Notes under the pieces: generated by a model
Told to the model about the DNA's origin: nothing
Databases searched by the model: none
The model's input: only the letters and a program-made list of their open reading frames with translations
Assembly (NCBI GenBank): GCA_026984415.1
Contig: JALSSE010000014.1
Location: 1 to 5,525 of the forward strand
DNA length: 5,525 nt
Source: Hydrogenothermaceae bacterium
GTDB taxonomy: Bacteria > Aquificota > Aquificae > Hydrogenothermales > Hydrogenothermaceae
Reading direction: 5' to 3'
In this document: piece after piece, positions 1-5,525 of the stretch
Numbering within the stretch: the first letter of the stretch is position 1
How the letters are laid out: each line of letters opens with the position of its first letter
Made by a program: the position numbers and the translations under genes

Positions 1-528
1 GAAAGTATAAACTATCAAAATACAAAACTTTCTATACAAGGAGTATACAAGTCAACTTCCTTAGAAAAAGAGCAGTTAATACTACAAACAAAAAAAGAAA
101 TAAAAACAAATATAATATCTATTCAAAAACTTCACCAATGTAAGTGGATTATACACATAAAATCTCCATTTGAAGAAAAAATAAAGAATACTATCCAAAA
201 TAGCTCAAAAATTTTAAGACTTGGAAGAAAAGAAGATCTTGTAATAGATATAAATCTATACGATGTAGAAGAACAAGATTTTGATAATTTAAAAATTTTC
301 CCTAAAACTGAAATAGAAAGCATAAAACTAAAAACATATAAAAGCTGGAATAAAGATGAAGACACAAAGGGAAGTCTATTTAAAATGGCTTTAGATACAA
401 TTGTTAATGAAGAAGAAGAAATAATTGGCTATAAACTGATAAATTTAGTATATATTGATATAAACAGTATGAAAAATAATATAAAAATTGGTGATGGGGA
501 ATATTTGATACAATGGATAAGAATTTAA
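1..528 (+). CDS. cas5: Cas5 family Cascade subunit, type I-B-like, 5'-truncated by window edge
   Basis: Frame 1 is open from the first base to the TAA at 526-528, giving 175 residues with the start outside the window. It was identified by comparison with the complete Cas5 at 4191-4925. LSIQG (fragment residues 10-14) matches VSIQG there, KWIIHI (48-53) matches the strand LLIYIH, LRLGRKEDLV (72-81) matches the Cas5 signature NLGRYEDLV, and LVYID (149-153) matches VVYID near the C-terminus. By that alignment roughly 40-45 N-terminal residues are missing, including the YPLPPxSTVRG segment. In type I systems Cas5 is a RAMP-fold protein that caps the crRNA 5' handle next to Cas7 and Cas8. Outside the motifs the two Cas5 proteins are very different, so this is no recent duplicate. 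The gene is strongly AT-rich, and its end overlaps the next gene by 16 bases. The family call is fairly sure. The subtype is inferred. Confidence 0.8.
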   Translation, partial: ESINYQNTKLSIQGVYKSTSLEKEQLILQTKKEIKTNIISIQKLHQCKWIIHIKSPFEEKIKNTIQNSSKILRLGRKEDLVIDINLYDVEEQDFDNLKIFPKTEIESIKLKTYKSWNKDEDTKGSLFKMALDTIVNEEEEIIGYKLINLVYIDINSMKNNIKIGDGEYLIQWIRI

Positions 529-1226
529 TAACAATATATAGGATTATTTGGAATGCTTATAATGAATCTAGCTTTTTAGGATTGTTGAAATTTATTTTAA
601 AAACATCTAAGTTTAGGATGTTTGTAATTATTTTACTGTTTTTATTATTGTTAATTTCTCTTTTCAGTTTTATATATTTCTATTGGAAAAATAAAATTGA
701 TGTTGCTACACAAATTTATTACTCTCTGCCAATTACTTTTCTTTTCATTTTTTCATTTATCTACTTAAATCGAGCAATAGAAGAAAGCTTTAAAAAAAAT
801 AATATAAATATAAAAAATTATCAGTTTATAGAAAACGAAAATAGAGCTATAGAAAGATATTTATTATTTTCACTAAAGTTAAAAAAAGAGAACATCTCAA
901 AACGCGATATTATGAAATTATTAAATAGTGATTTATTCTCTGTAGAAAAAAGAAGAAAGGAAAAATCAATATTAGAATTGATAAAAAACAACCTAATAGT
1001 AGCAGGAAGTTTTACAGTCTTTATCACTATGCTATCAGGTTTATCTTCAATAAAAGAATATTGGGATAATAAGATTAATCATTTATTATTGCTCACTGCA
1101 ATTTTTATAATGATTATCTCTATTTATATTTTAATGATATATAAGTACTCAAAAATGTCACGGAGAGAAAAAATTGAAGAGATGGAAAAATTTTTGATTA
1201 TATATATAAATGAAAATCAAGATTGA
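513..1226 (+). CDS. Unrecognised protein with four predicted membrane segments, between cas5 and cas3
   Basis: The product is 237 residues and I do not recognise a family. Four hydrophobic stretches stand out, near residues 36-57, 66-85, 161-180 and 190-211, forming two hairpins. Between them lies a charged, Lys/Glu/Asn-rich segment (about 86-160), probably cytosolic. A basic, amphipathic tail (211-237, MSRREKIEEMEKF) follows the last segment. There is no signal peptide and no visible catalytic motif. The first 35 residues contain aromatic and hydrophobic residues but no clear helix anchor. ATG 513 is chosen because it follows a GGGGA at 496-500, though the 12-base spacing is long, and because it overlaps the end of cas5 by 16 bases, which suggests translational coupling. 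cas3 starts 15 bases after its stop. GC content is very low even for this window (8 of 60 bases in 781-840). By position it could be a CRISPR-linked membrane effector or an unrelated passenger. That role is inference only. Confidence 0.7.
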   Translation: MDKNLITIYRIIWNAYNESSFLGLLKFILKTSKFRMFVIILLFLLLLISLFSFIYFYWKNKIDVATQIYYSLPITFLFIFSFIYLNRAIEESFKKNNINIKNYQFIENENRAIERYLLFSLKLKKENISKRDIMKLLNSDLFSVEKRRKEKSILELIKNNLIVAGSFTVFITMLSGLSSIKEYWDNKINHLLLLTAIFIMIISIYILMIYKYSKMSRREKIEEMEKFLIIYINENQD

Positions 1227-1241
1227 TTTACATCTAAAATA

Positions 1242-3539
1242 ATGTTAAGTAATCATCTCAAAACATATCTTGCAAAAAGTGATGGAATTACTATATGGAA
1301 GCACATACAGGATTTAAAACAGCAGTTTGAAATATTCTTAAAGCATTATCCTTATATTTTAACAGAAGAAGAAAGGAAAATATTAGAGTATGCTATACAA
1401 TTTCACGACTATGGGAAGTTAAACAGACTATTTCAGTGTAAATTACCTGTGAAAAATAAACCTGTCCGTTGTGAAACAGGAGAAAAGGATGATATTATTC
1501 CACATCAATATTTGTCGCCATTGTTTTTAAGAGCTTTAGAAGAAAAACTATCTCCAAATGAAATAATTATCCTGATTTACTCAATCATAAATCACCACTC
1601 AAGAGGAAGGGAAAGATACTTTAATCAGTATGGTGCAAACTTATTACTTGAAGATATAGAAAAAAATATAAAAAACTTCTTTAAACATATAGGCATTACT
1701 GGACTATCAAAAGAAACAAAAGAATTTTATAAAAGATATTTTGAAGAAATAGTCAGTAGAATATCCAATGTGGAAAATCTAAACAAAAGTTTTGATACAA
1801 ATATAGAATTTATAAAATCTTTAATAAAAATAGCAGGACTTTTAATTAGAATAGACCACAGTGCTTCAGGAGAAGATTTAACAGTAGAAGAAGAGCCTAT
1901 AAAGAAAGATAGAACAGAGATTTTCTTAAATTATTTACAGAAGAATAATAAACCAAAAAAGCTAAGACCTTTTCAAGAAAAATTTAAAGATTTTGAAAAT
2001 TTAGTATTAGTAGCAGATACAGGTCTTGGGAAGACAGGACTTGCTACAATTTGGTCAAAAAGAAAACTCTTTTATGTTTTACCTAACAGAACATCAACTA
2101 ATGCTATGTTTGAAACAATGAAAAGCATATTTGGCAAAGATAAAGTCGGGCTACTCCACTCTACAAGTTTGTTTTATATCTATCAAAATAAAGAAGCAGA
2201 TATAGAAGATTACACAGTTTTAAGAGATTTTGAAAATACAAAAAATCTATCAAAACCTATCACAATATCAACAGCAGACCAGCTTTTTACTGCCGTTTTT
2301 AAATATCCAACATATGAAAAAATATACTCAACTCTTTCATATTCAGATATAGTAATAGATGAAATCCAAGGATTTGACCCAGCTCAGATAGTCCCAATAA
2401 TTTATCAGATAAAGGAAACAACGAAAATTGGAGCAAGATACTTAATAATAACAGCGACACTTCCTAAAATAATAAAAGATGAGTTTGAAAAAATAGGTTT
2501 TACAATAAAAACTGATGAGCAAGAAACTATAGATAAAACAAAAAGACATAAAGTTTGTATATTAGAAAAAGATATAAATTCTGTTTCAGATTTAATAATA
2601 CAAAAGGCAAAAGAAGGAAAAAATGTATTAGTCATACTAAACACAGTTCCATCAGCTCAAGATTTTTATGAAAAATTAAATTATCAAAACAAAAACCTCT
2701 TACATAGCCGTTTTATATGGAAAACACGAAAAGAAAAAGAAGAAAAAATAAAAACTGATTATAAAAATAACAAAAGAGTTATCTGGATAACTACACAGCT
2801 TGTAGAAGCATCTTTAGATATAGACTACGATGTTTTATTTACAGAAATTGCCCCAGCAGATAGTCTTATTCAAAGAATGGGAAGAGTGTGGAGACATAAA
2901 AAGTGTGATTATCCTTTAAAAGAACCTAATATTTATATATTAACAGAAGTAGATGAAAAAAAGGTTTCAAAAGTTTACGAAAAAGTTTTAAGAGAGGAAA
3001 GTTTAAAACTTATTAGAGAGTTTTTGGATAAAGATGGCTTTTTAAACTCCATAGAAAAAAGAAAAATTGTAGAAACCTTATACTCTAAAGAGACTTTAGA
3101 AAAATTAAACTCCAAATATTTTGAAAAATGGAGAGAAGTAGAAAAAGTATTAAAATCAAACTGGGATTATCTCTTTAAAAAGGAAGCTCAACAGATATTC
3201 AGAGATACATTTACATTTGAAGCAATTCCGTATATTTATAGAGAAAAAGCTATAAAACTCAATGAAGAATTAGAAAGTTTAAAAACCATAAAAGACAAAA
3301 AAGAAAGGAGATTAAAAAGGATAGAGATTTTAAAACAGATAAATGATATAAAAGTTCCAATACCTATATATTGGGTAATAAACGATAATGTTAAAAATAA
3401 ATCTCCTTATGAAATTTTAAACAAAGATTATGAAATTTTTATACTTGCTAAATACTTTAGTTATGATGATGAGCTTGGAATAAGATTAGATAAAGAATTA
3501 CTAGAAAACTATAGATTAGATGAAGATATATTCTTTTAA
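1242..3539 (+). CDS. cas3: CRISPR-associated nuclease-helicase Cas3 (HD + SF2 helicase)
   Basis: A 765-residue protein with both Cas3 activities in one chain. It is recruited by target-bound Cascade to nick, unwind and degrade DNA. The N-terminal HD nuclease (about 1-215) shows candidate metal ligands H21, H55-D56 (in FHDYGK), H88, H118-H119 and D205. The helicase follows. Walker A is ADTGLGKT (258-265) and Walker B is DEIQ (373-376, in VIDEIQGFDP). Motif III is TATLP (404-408), a motif V region lies near TTQLVEASLDID (517-528), and the arginine-finger motif VI is QRMGRVWRH (544-552). The C-terminal part (about 570-765) ends with the common YDDELGI-type segment, so the protein seems complete. 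DEIQ in place of DEAH/DEVH is, as I recall, seen in some Cas3 proteins. No good Shine-Dalgarno precedes ATG 1242, but no other Met occurs before residue 289, so this start is the best available. The gene is about 30% GC in sampled lines, richer than the two genes before it. Confidence 0.96.
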   Translation: MLSNHLKTYLAKSDGITIWKHIQDLKQQFEIFLKHYPYILTEEERKILEYAIQFHDYGKLNRLFQCKLPVKNKPVRCETGEKDDIIPHQYLSPLFLRALEEKLSPNEIIILIYSIINHHSRGRERYFNQYGANLLLEDIEKNIKNFFKHIGITGLSKETKEFYKRYFEEIVSRISNVENLNKSFDTNIEFIKSLIKIAGLLIRIDHSASGEDLTVEEEPIKKDRTEIFLNYLQKNNKPKKLRPFQEKFKDFENLVLVADTGLGKTGLATIWSKRKLFYVLPNRTSTNAMFETMKSIFGKDKVGLLHSTSLFYIYQNKEADIEDYTVLRDFENTKNLSKPITISTADQLFTAVFKYPTYEKIYSTLSYSDIVIDEIQGFDPAQIVPIIYQIKETTKIGARYLIITATLPKIIKDEFEKIGFTIKTDEQETIDKTKRHKVCILEKDINSVSDLIIQKAKEGKNVLVILNTVPSAQDFYEKLNYQNKNLLHSRFIWKTRKEKEEKIKTDYKNNKRVIWITTQLVEASLDIDYDVLFTEIAPADSLIQRMGRVWRHKKCDYPLKEPNIYILTEVDEKKVSKVYEKVLREESLKLIREFLDKDGFLNSIEKRKIVETLYSKETLEKLNSKYFEKWREVEKVLKSNWDYLFKKEAQQIFRDTFTFEAIPYIYREKAIKLNEELESLKTIKDKKERRLKRIEILKQINDIKVPIPIYWVINDNVKNKSPYEILNKDYEIFILAKYFSYDDELGIRLDKELLENYRLDEDIFF

Positions 3540-3566
3540 TTACTAAATCTTTTGATTTGAATATAA

Positions 3567-3719
3567 AAAGACAGCACACACATTGGAATTGTGGAAGGAT
3601 ACTGGGAAAATGAAGAAGAAATTAAATCTTTACTTCCTGAAGCACAGGTTCACAATGTTAATGACTTTTTTGATAAGTTAAAGGAAAAAGTTAATGATTA
3701 TTATGGAGTAAAGAATTAG
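3567..3719 (+). pseudogene. Headless gene remnant, possibly the C-terminus of Cas7 (Cst2/DevR-type)
   Basis: Directly after cas3 a frame opens just behind a TAA (3564-3566) and runs 50 codons to TAG at 3717-3719. It has no ATG, and the only conventional alternative start is GTG at 3591. The peptide reads like real protein: THIGIVEGYWENEEEIK (residues 4-20), then SLLPEAQ, then a predicted amphipathic helix VNDFFDKLKEKVNDYYG. A 50-codon open frame with such composition is unlikely by chance in DNA this AT-rich. It most resembles the end of a gene whose front was deleted when cas3 came to lie upstream. In type I-B loci of the Cst1-Cst2-Cas5t kind, cas7 stands just before cas5, as this remnant does once the antitoxin gene is ignored. 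The IGIVEG-type ending also recalls Cst2-like Cas7 proteins from memory. That it is a gene tail is fairly likely. The Cas7 identity is tentative. Confidence 0.5.
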
Positions 3720-3730
3720 TGTAATTTTAT

Positions 3731-3748
3731 ATGCTAAATAGCATTTTT
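3731..3748 (+). promoter_or_regulatory. Short palindrome with T-run before the antitoxin gene: operator or weak terminator
   Basis: ATGCT-AAAT-AGCAT (3731-3744) is a perfect 5-bp inverted repeat with a 4-base spacer, and the T at 3744 begins a run of five Ts. It lies 12 bases after the remnant's stop and 35 bases before the antitoxin start. One half, AATAGCAT (3737-3744), recurs at 3774-3781 across the antitoxin start codon. RelB-type proteins repress their own promoters by binding such palindromes, so an operator is plausible. The stem is AT-rich and short for a terminator. Both readings are inference. Confidence 0.3.
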
Positions 3749-3766
3749 CATGCACGATAATATTTT

Positions 3767-3772
3767 GGAAGG
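3767..3772 (+). promoter_or_regulatory. Ribosome binding site deciding the antitoxin start
   Basis: GGAAGG sits 7 bases before ATG 3780. The alternative in-frame ATG at 3750 has only an AT-rich stretch before it, and using it would add ten residues not seen in RelB/DinJ proteins. The start at 3780 is therefore preferred. Confidence 0.75.
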
Positions 3773-3779
3773 TAATAGC

Positions 3780-4181
3780 ATGGGTAAAAAAATACACACA
3801 ACTTTAAGAGTAGATGAAGAAAATTACAAAGAAGCGAAAAAAATTTTAGAAAGATTAGGGCTTAATGTAAGTCAAGCGTTTAATATTTTTATAGCTATGA
3901 TAAAAGAAACAAAAGGCATTCCTTTTGAGATAAAAATACCAAATGAAGAAACTCAAAAGGTAATTAAAGAAGCAAGAAAAGGAAAAAATCTTACAGAAAT
4001 AAAAGATTTAGACGAGTTTAAAAAGCAAACGTCTAAATTTGTTGTACTTCCAATAGAAGGATACGAAAAATTAAAAGAAGCAGAACTTGAGAAAATTATA
4101 AGAGAAGGTGAAAAGGACTATAAAGCAGGCAGATTTATAAAAGAACCAGCAGAGGAACATTTTAAAAAATTAAAGATTTAG
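3780..4181 (+). CDS. RelB/DinJ-type antitoxin with an extra Phd/YefM-like C-terminal segment, no adjacent toxin
   Basis: A 133-residue protein. Residues 1-55 carry the RelB/DinJ ribbon-helix-helix pattern: a β-strand at IHTTLRVDEE, a helix at YKEAKKILERLGL, the hallmark LNVSQAFNIFI (28-38), and then GIPFEIKIPNEET (46-58). The EARKG segment (64-68) is also typical of DinJ. The family is usually about 85-95 residues. Here roughly 45 are added (87-133): FVVLPIEGYEKLKEAELEK followed by an IREGEKDYKAGRFIK-type tail, which recalls the toxin-wrapping end of Phd/YefM antitoxins without their N-terminal domain. RelB proteins dimerise, bind their own promoter and neutralise a RelE/YafQ-type mRNA nuclease. 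No such toxin is present: a possible cas gene remnant lies upstream, and cas5 starts 9 bases after the stop. It may be an orphan left after toxin loss, or it may regulate the cas operon. The antitoxin family is confident. The hybrid reading of the tail is tentative. Confidence 0.85.
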   Translation: MGKKIHTTLRVDEENYKEAKKILERLGLNVSQAFNIFIAMIKETKGIPFEIKIPNEETQKVIKEARKGKNLTEIKDLDEFKKQTSKFVVLPIEGYEKLKEAELEKIIREGEKDYKAGRFIKEPAEEHFKKLKI

Positions 4182-4190
4182 AGGACACAA

Positions 4191-4925
4191 ATGGAACTTT
4201 TAAAAATAAAAGCATTTCAGCTTTTTGCAAATTACAGAAAGCCAATGAGCTTTAATTTCTGGGACAGTTATCCACTGCCTCCACTTTCAACAGTTAGAGG
4301 CTGGTTTCATACTGTAATAGACGCAGAAGATTATATTCCTATGGCTGTAAGTATTCAGGGAAACTTTGAGTCTGTAGTTCACGACCTGCAAACCCTTATA
4401 AAGTTTGACAGAAAAGAAAGAGCAAAGGACAAAGGCTATCCAATATTAGAAGGCTTTAACAAAACTTTCTCAAAGTCTCCAACCTTTATAACAAACATAT
4501 TCCACAACCAATTATTGATTTATATACATTCAGAAAAACAGTATTTAGAAAAATTTGCTGAAACCCTGCTAAAAAAAGAATATCCTAATCTTGGAAGATA
4601 TGAAGATCTAGTAAGAATAGACGAGATAGAGTTTATCGAACCTGAAAAAAGAGAATTTTATTATGATGAACACATTATAAACTACGGAATATATCTAAAC
4701 AAAGAAACAGCAGACAGCCTTGGAATAAAAGGAATAAACTACAGAATGAACTTTAAATACGATAAAACACTACTTGAAAAAACAGGACTGAGATACTTTG
4801 AAAAGAAAGATGTTGTTTACATAGATGAAGGACTAATTGACGATGGGGAGCTTTTGTTTGACGAAAAGGAAAATAGAGTTATAGACCTGATAGGAGATAA
4901 GATTGAGCAGGGAAAAACTAATTAA
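4191..4925 (+). CDS. cas5: Cas5 family Cascade subunit, type I-B (Cas5t-like), complete
   Basis: A 244-residue RAMP-fold protein expected to bind the crRNA 5' handle and anchor the Cas8/Cas7 subunits of Cascade. The N-terminal strand and loop LLKIKAFQLFANYRKPMSF (3-21) lead to the hallmark YPLPPLSTVRGWFH (27-40). SIQGNFES (54-61), DLQTLIKFDR (65-74), NLGRYEDLV (133-141) and VVYID (208-212) follow. Its length is usual for the family. A GAGGA (4181-4185) sits 5 bases before ATG 4191, and the gene follows the antitoxin stop so closely that co-transcription is very likely. The next gene overlaps its last 23 bases. GC is markedly higher than in the upstream Cas5 (27 of 60 bases in 4261-4320, against 12 of 60 in 241-300). 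Together with the low similarity between the two proteins, this points to separate origins. The family call is sure. The I-B assignment also fits the nearby Cas3. Confidence 0.95.
   Translation: MELLKIKAFQLFANYRKPMSFNFWDSYPLPPLSTVRGWFHTVIDAEDYIPMAVSIQGNFESVVHDLQTLIKFDRKERAKDKGYPILEGFNKTFSKSPTFITNIFHNQLLIYIHSEKQYLEKFAETLLKKEYPNLGRYEDLVRIDEIEFIEPEKREFYYDEHIINYGIYLNKETADSLGIKGINYRMNFKYDKTLLEKTGLRYFEKKDVVYIDEGLIDDGELLFDEKENRVIDLIGDKIEQGKTN
4892..4896 (+). promoter_or_regulatory. Ribosome binding site supporting a TTG start
   Basis: AGGAG, inside the end of cas5, lies 6 bases before TTG 4903. The nucleotidyltransferase frame contains no ATG codon at all, so this site is the main support for initiation at TTG. 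Confidence 0.7.
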
Positions 4926-5244
4926 TCTTGATTACAAACATCCAAAAATTCAGTTTTTGATAAAAGAAATAATAAAAATTTTAAAAAATCATATAAAAAG
5001 TCCTTTTAGATTGTATATTTTCGGTTCATTTGCTACAGGAAAAGCCAGTTATTACTCAGACTTAGATATTGCTCTTGAAACAAAAGAGCCTTTATCAAAT
5101 AGAGATATTATCAAAATCAAGGAAGACCTTGAAAATATTAGAACACTTAGAAAAATCGATTTTATTTATCTAAATAAAGCACCTGAAAAACTAAAAAAAG
5201 TGATAAAAAAGGAAGGAGTTTTACTATATGAGTTTTCAGGATAG
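4903..5244 (+). CDS. MNT-type nucleotidyltransferase (antitoxin of an MNT-HEPN pair)
   Basis: A small nucleotidyltransferase of 113 residues, a normal length for the minimal MNT family. The active-site pattern is complete: G41-S42, then D53 and D55 in YSDLDIAL (a GS-x10-DxD spacing), and a third acid D86 in KIDFIYL. In characterised MntA-HepT pairs the MNT protein transfers AMP groups from ATP onto a tyrosine of its HEPN partner and silences the partner's RNase. With all three acids present, this protein should be catalytically competent. It begins at TTG within the cas5 coding sequence (23-base overlap) and ends 17 bases into the HEPN gene, so translation of the three genes is probably coupled. 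The frame has no ATG. A later TTG (codon 19, at 4957) is possible but would cut into the first helix. Confidence 0.9.
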   Translation: MSREKLINLDYKHPKIQFLIKEIIKILKNHIKSPFRLYIFGSFATGKASYYSDLDIALETKEPLSNRDIIKIKEDLENIRTLRKIDFIYLNKAPEKLKKVIKKEGVLLYEFSG

Positions 5245-5525
5245 ATTAGAAGAATTTGAAAAATGCCTAAAAAGATTTAAAGAAGTTTTATCTTTGCCAG
5301 AAGATGATATTGTTAGAGATAGTGCAATTAAGAGATTTGAGCTTTGTTTTGAGCTTTCATGGAAAGTTATAAAAGATTATCTTAAAGAAGAAGGGATATT
5401 TTGCAGGTCTCCAAAAAGTTGTTTTAAAGAAGCATTTTCAATAGGTCTAATAGAAAGTGAAGAAAAATGGTTAGATATTATTGATGACAGAAACCTAAGT
5501 GTTTATACTTACAATGAGAAGCTCG
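5228..5525 (+). CDS. HEPN-domain partner of MNT (HI0074-type nucleotidyltransferase substrate-binding protein), 3'-truncated by window edge
   Basis: The first 99 residues are visible, and the gene runs past the right edge. AAGGAG (5213-5218) lies 9 bases before ATG 5228, within the end of the nucleotidyltransferase gene. The helical pattern is typical of this family: MSFQDRLEEFEKCLKRF, then DSAIKRFELCFELSWKVIKDYL (31-52), CFKEAFSIGLI (65-74) and DDRNLSVYTYNEK (86-98). HEPN toxins cleave RNA with an R-x4-6-H pair, and in HepT proteins a nearby Tyr (R-x4-H-x-Y) is AMPylated by MNT. Here the segment reads R88-NLSV-Y93-T-Y95: Arg and the acceptor-type Tyr are kept, but Tyr occupies the expected His position. 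The protein may therefore be a weak or inactive RNase, or its chemistry may differ. Pairing with the gene upstream is clear. The toxin role is inferred from the family. Confidence 0.88.
   Translation, partial: MSFQDRLEEFEKCLKRFKEVLSLPEDDIVRDSAIKRFELCFELSWKVIKDYLKEEGIFCRSPKSCFKEAFSIGLIESEEKWLDIIDDRNLSVYTYNEKL

Noticed and set aside
132..365. Minus-strand open frame of 77 codons
   Set aside because: It lies wholly opposite the clearly coding Cas5 fragment, and its Ser/Phe/Ile-rich product is the usual shadow of a Lys/Glu-rich frame.
373..376. DEIQ in the Cas3 Walker B motif as a damaging mutation
   Set aside because: The two acids needed for Mg2+ and ATP are intact, and variation at the last position of DExH occurs among Cas3 proteins as I recall. 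(The coordinates given are protein residues of the 1242-3539 product.)
821..1027. Minus-strand open frame of 68 codons
   Set aside because: Opposite the membrane-protein gene, with no ribosome binding site evidence or recognisable motif.
2405..2644. Minus-strand open frame of 79 codons
   Set aside because: Opposite the cas3 helicase region, whose motifs prove the plus-strand frame.
3731..3748. Rho-independent terminator after cas3 and the remnant
   Set aside because: The stem is only 5 bp and AT-rich, and the T-run is short. It is too weak to call as a terminator, so it is listed only as a regulatory candidate.
3750..3779. Upstream ATG for the antitoxin gene
   Set aside because: No ribosome binding site precedes it, it would overlap the T-run of the palindrome, and GGAAGG points to ATG 3780, which gives a standard RelB/DinJ N-terminus.
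1..5525. CRISPR array, tRNA, rRNA or insertion sequence
   Set aside because: No regularly spaced direct repeats, no cloverleaf, no rRNA-like stretch and no transposase or terminal inverted repeats were seen. Nearly the whole window is protein coding.

Overview
The window is an AT-rich, plus-strand gene cluster from a CRISPR-Cas type I-B-like locus. Toxin-antitoxin-type genes are mixed in with the cas genes. Encoded proteins are rich in Lys, Glu and Ile. Arg is mostly AGA and Ile often ATA. Good Shine-Dalgarno sequences (GGAAGG, GAGGA, AGGAG) precede several genes, so the source is probably a bacterium. The composition and the cas/MNT-HEPN/RelB mixture would suit a low-GC thermophile such as a member of the Hydrogenothermaceae (Sulfurihydrogenibium-like), but this is a guess from style and not a sequence match.

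Left part (1-1226): the C-terminal three quarters of a Cas5 protein runs in from outside the window. It overlaps by 16 bases an unrecognised protein with four predicted membrane segments. Both genes are strikingly AT-rich (about 13-20% GC in the lines counted by hand).

Middle (1242-3719): a complete single-chain Cas3 with an HD nuclease followed by an SF2 helicase, both with intact motifs. It is followed by a 50-codon headless reading frame that looks like the tail of a lost gene, possibly cas7 (Cst2/DevR type).

Right part (3720-5525): a short palindrome, an oversized RelB/DinJ-type antitoxin with a Phd-like tail and no toxin beside it, a second, complete and clearly different Cas5, and an MNT nucleotidyltransferase with a HEPN partner (HI0074 family). 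The last three genes overlap one another, and the HEPN gene leaves the window at its right end.

Working together: Cas5 is a structural subunit of Cascade that binds the crRNA 5' handle, and Cas3 is the recruited nuclease-helicase. No cas6, cas8, intact cas7, cas4, cas1, cas2 or CRISPR array is present here. The order (cas5, membrane gene, cas3, cas7 remnant, antitoxin, second cas5, MNT-HEPN) looks like two type I-B-like modules joined and partly decayed. The antitoxin-like and MNT-HEPN genes flank the second cas5 and are apparently co-transcribed with it. The points most worth following are the membrane protein inserted between cas5 and cas3, the toxinless hybrid antitoxin, and the HEPN protein in which the expected catalytic His of the R-x4-H-x-Y motif is Tyr.
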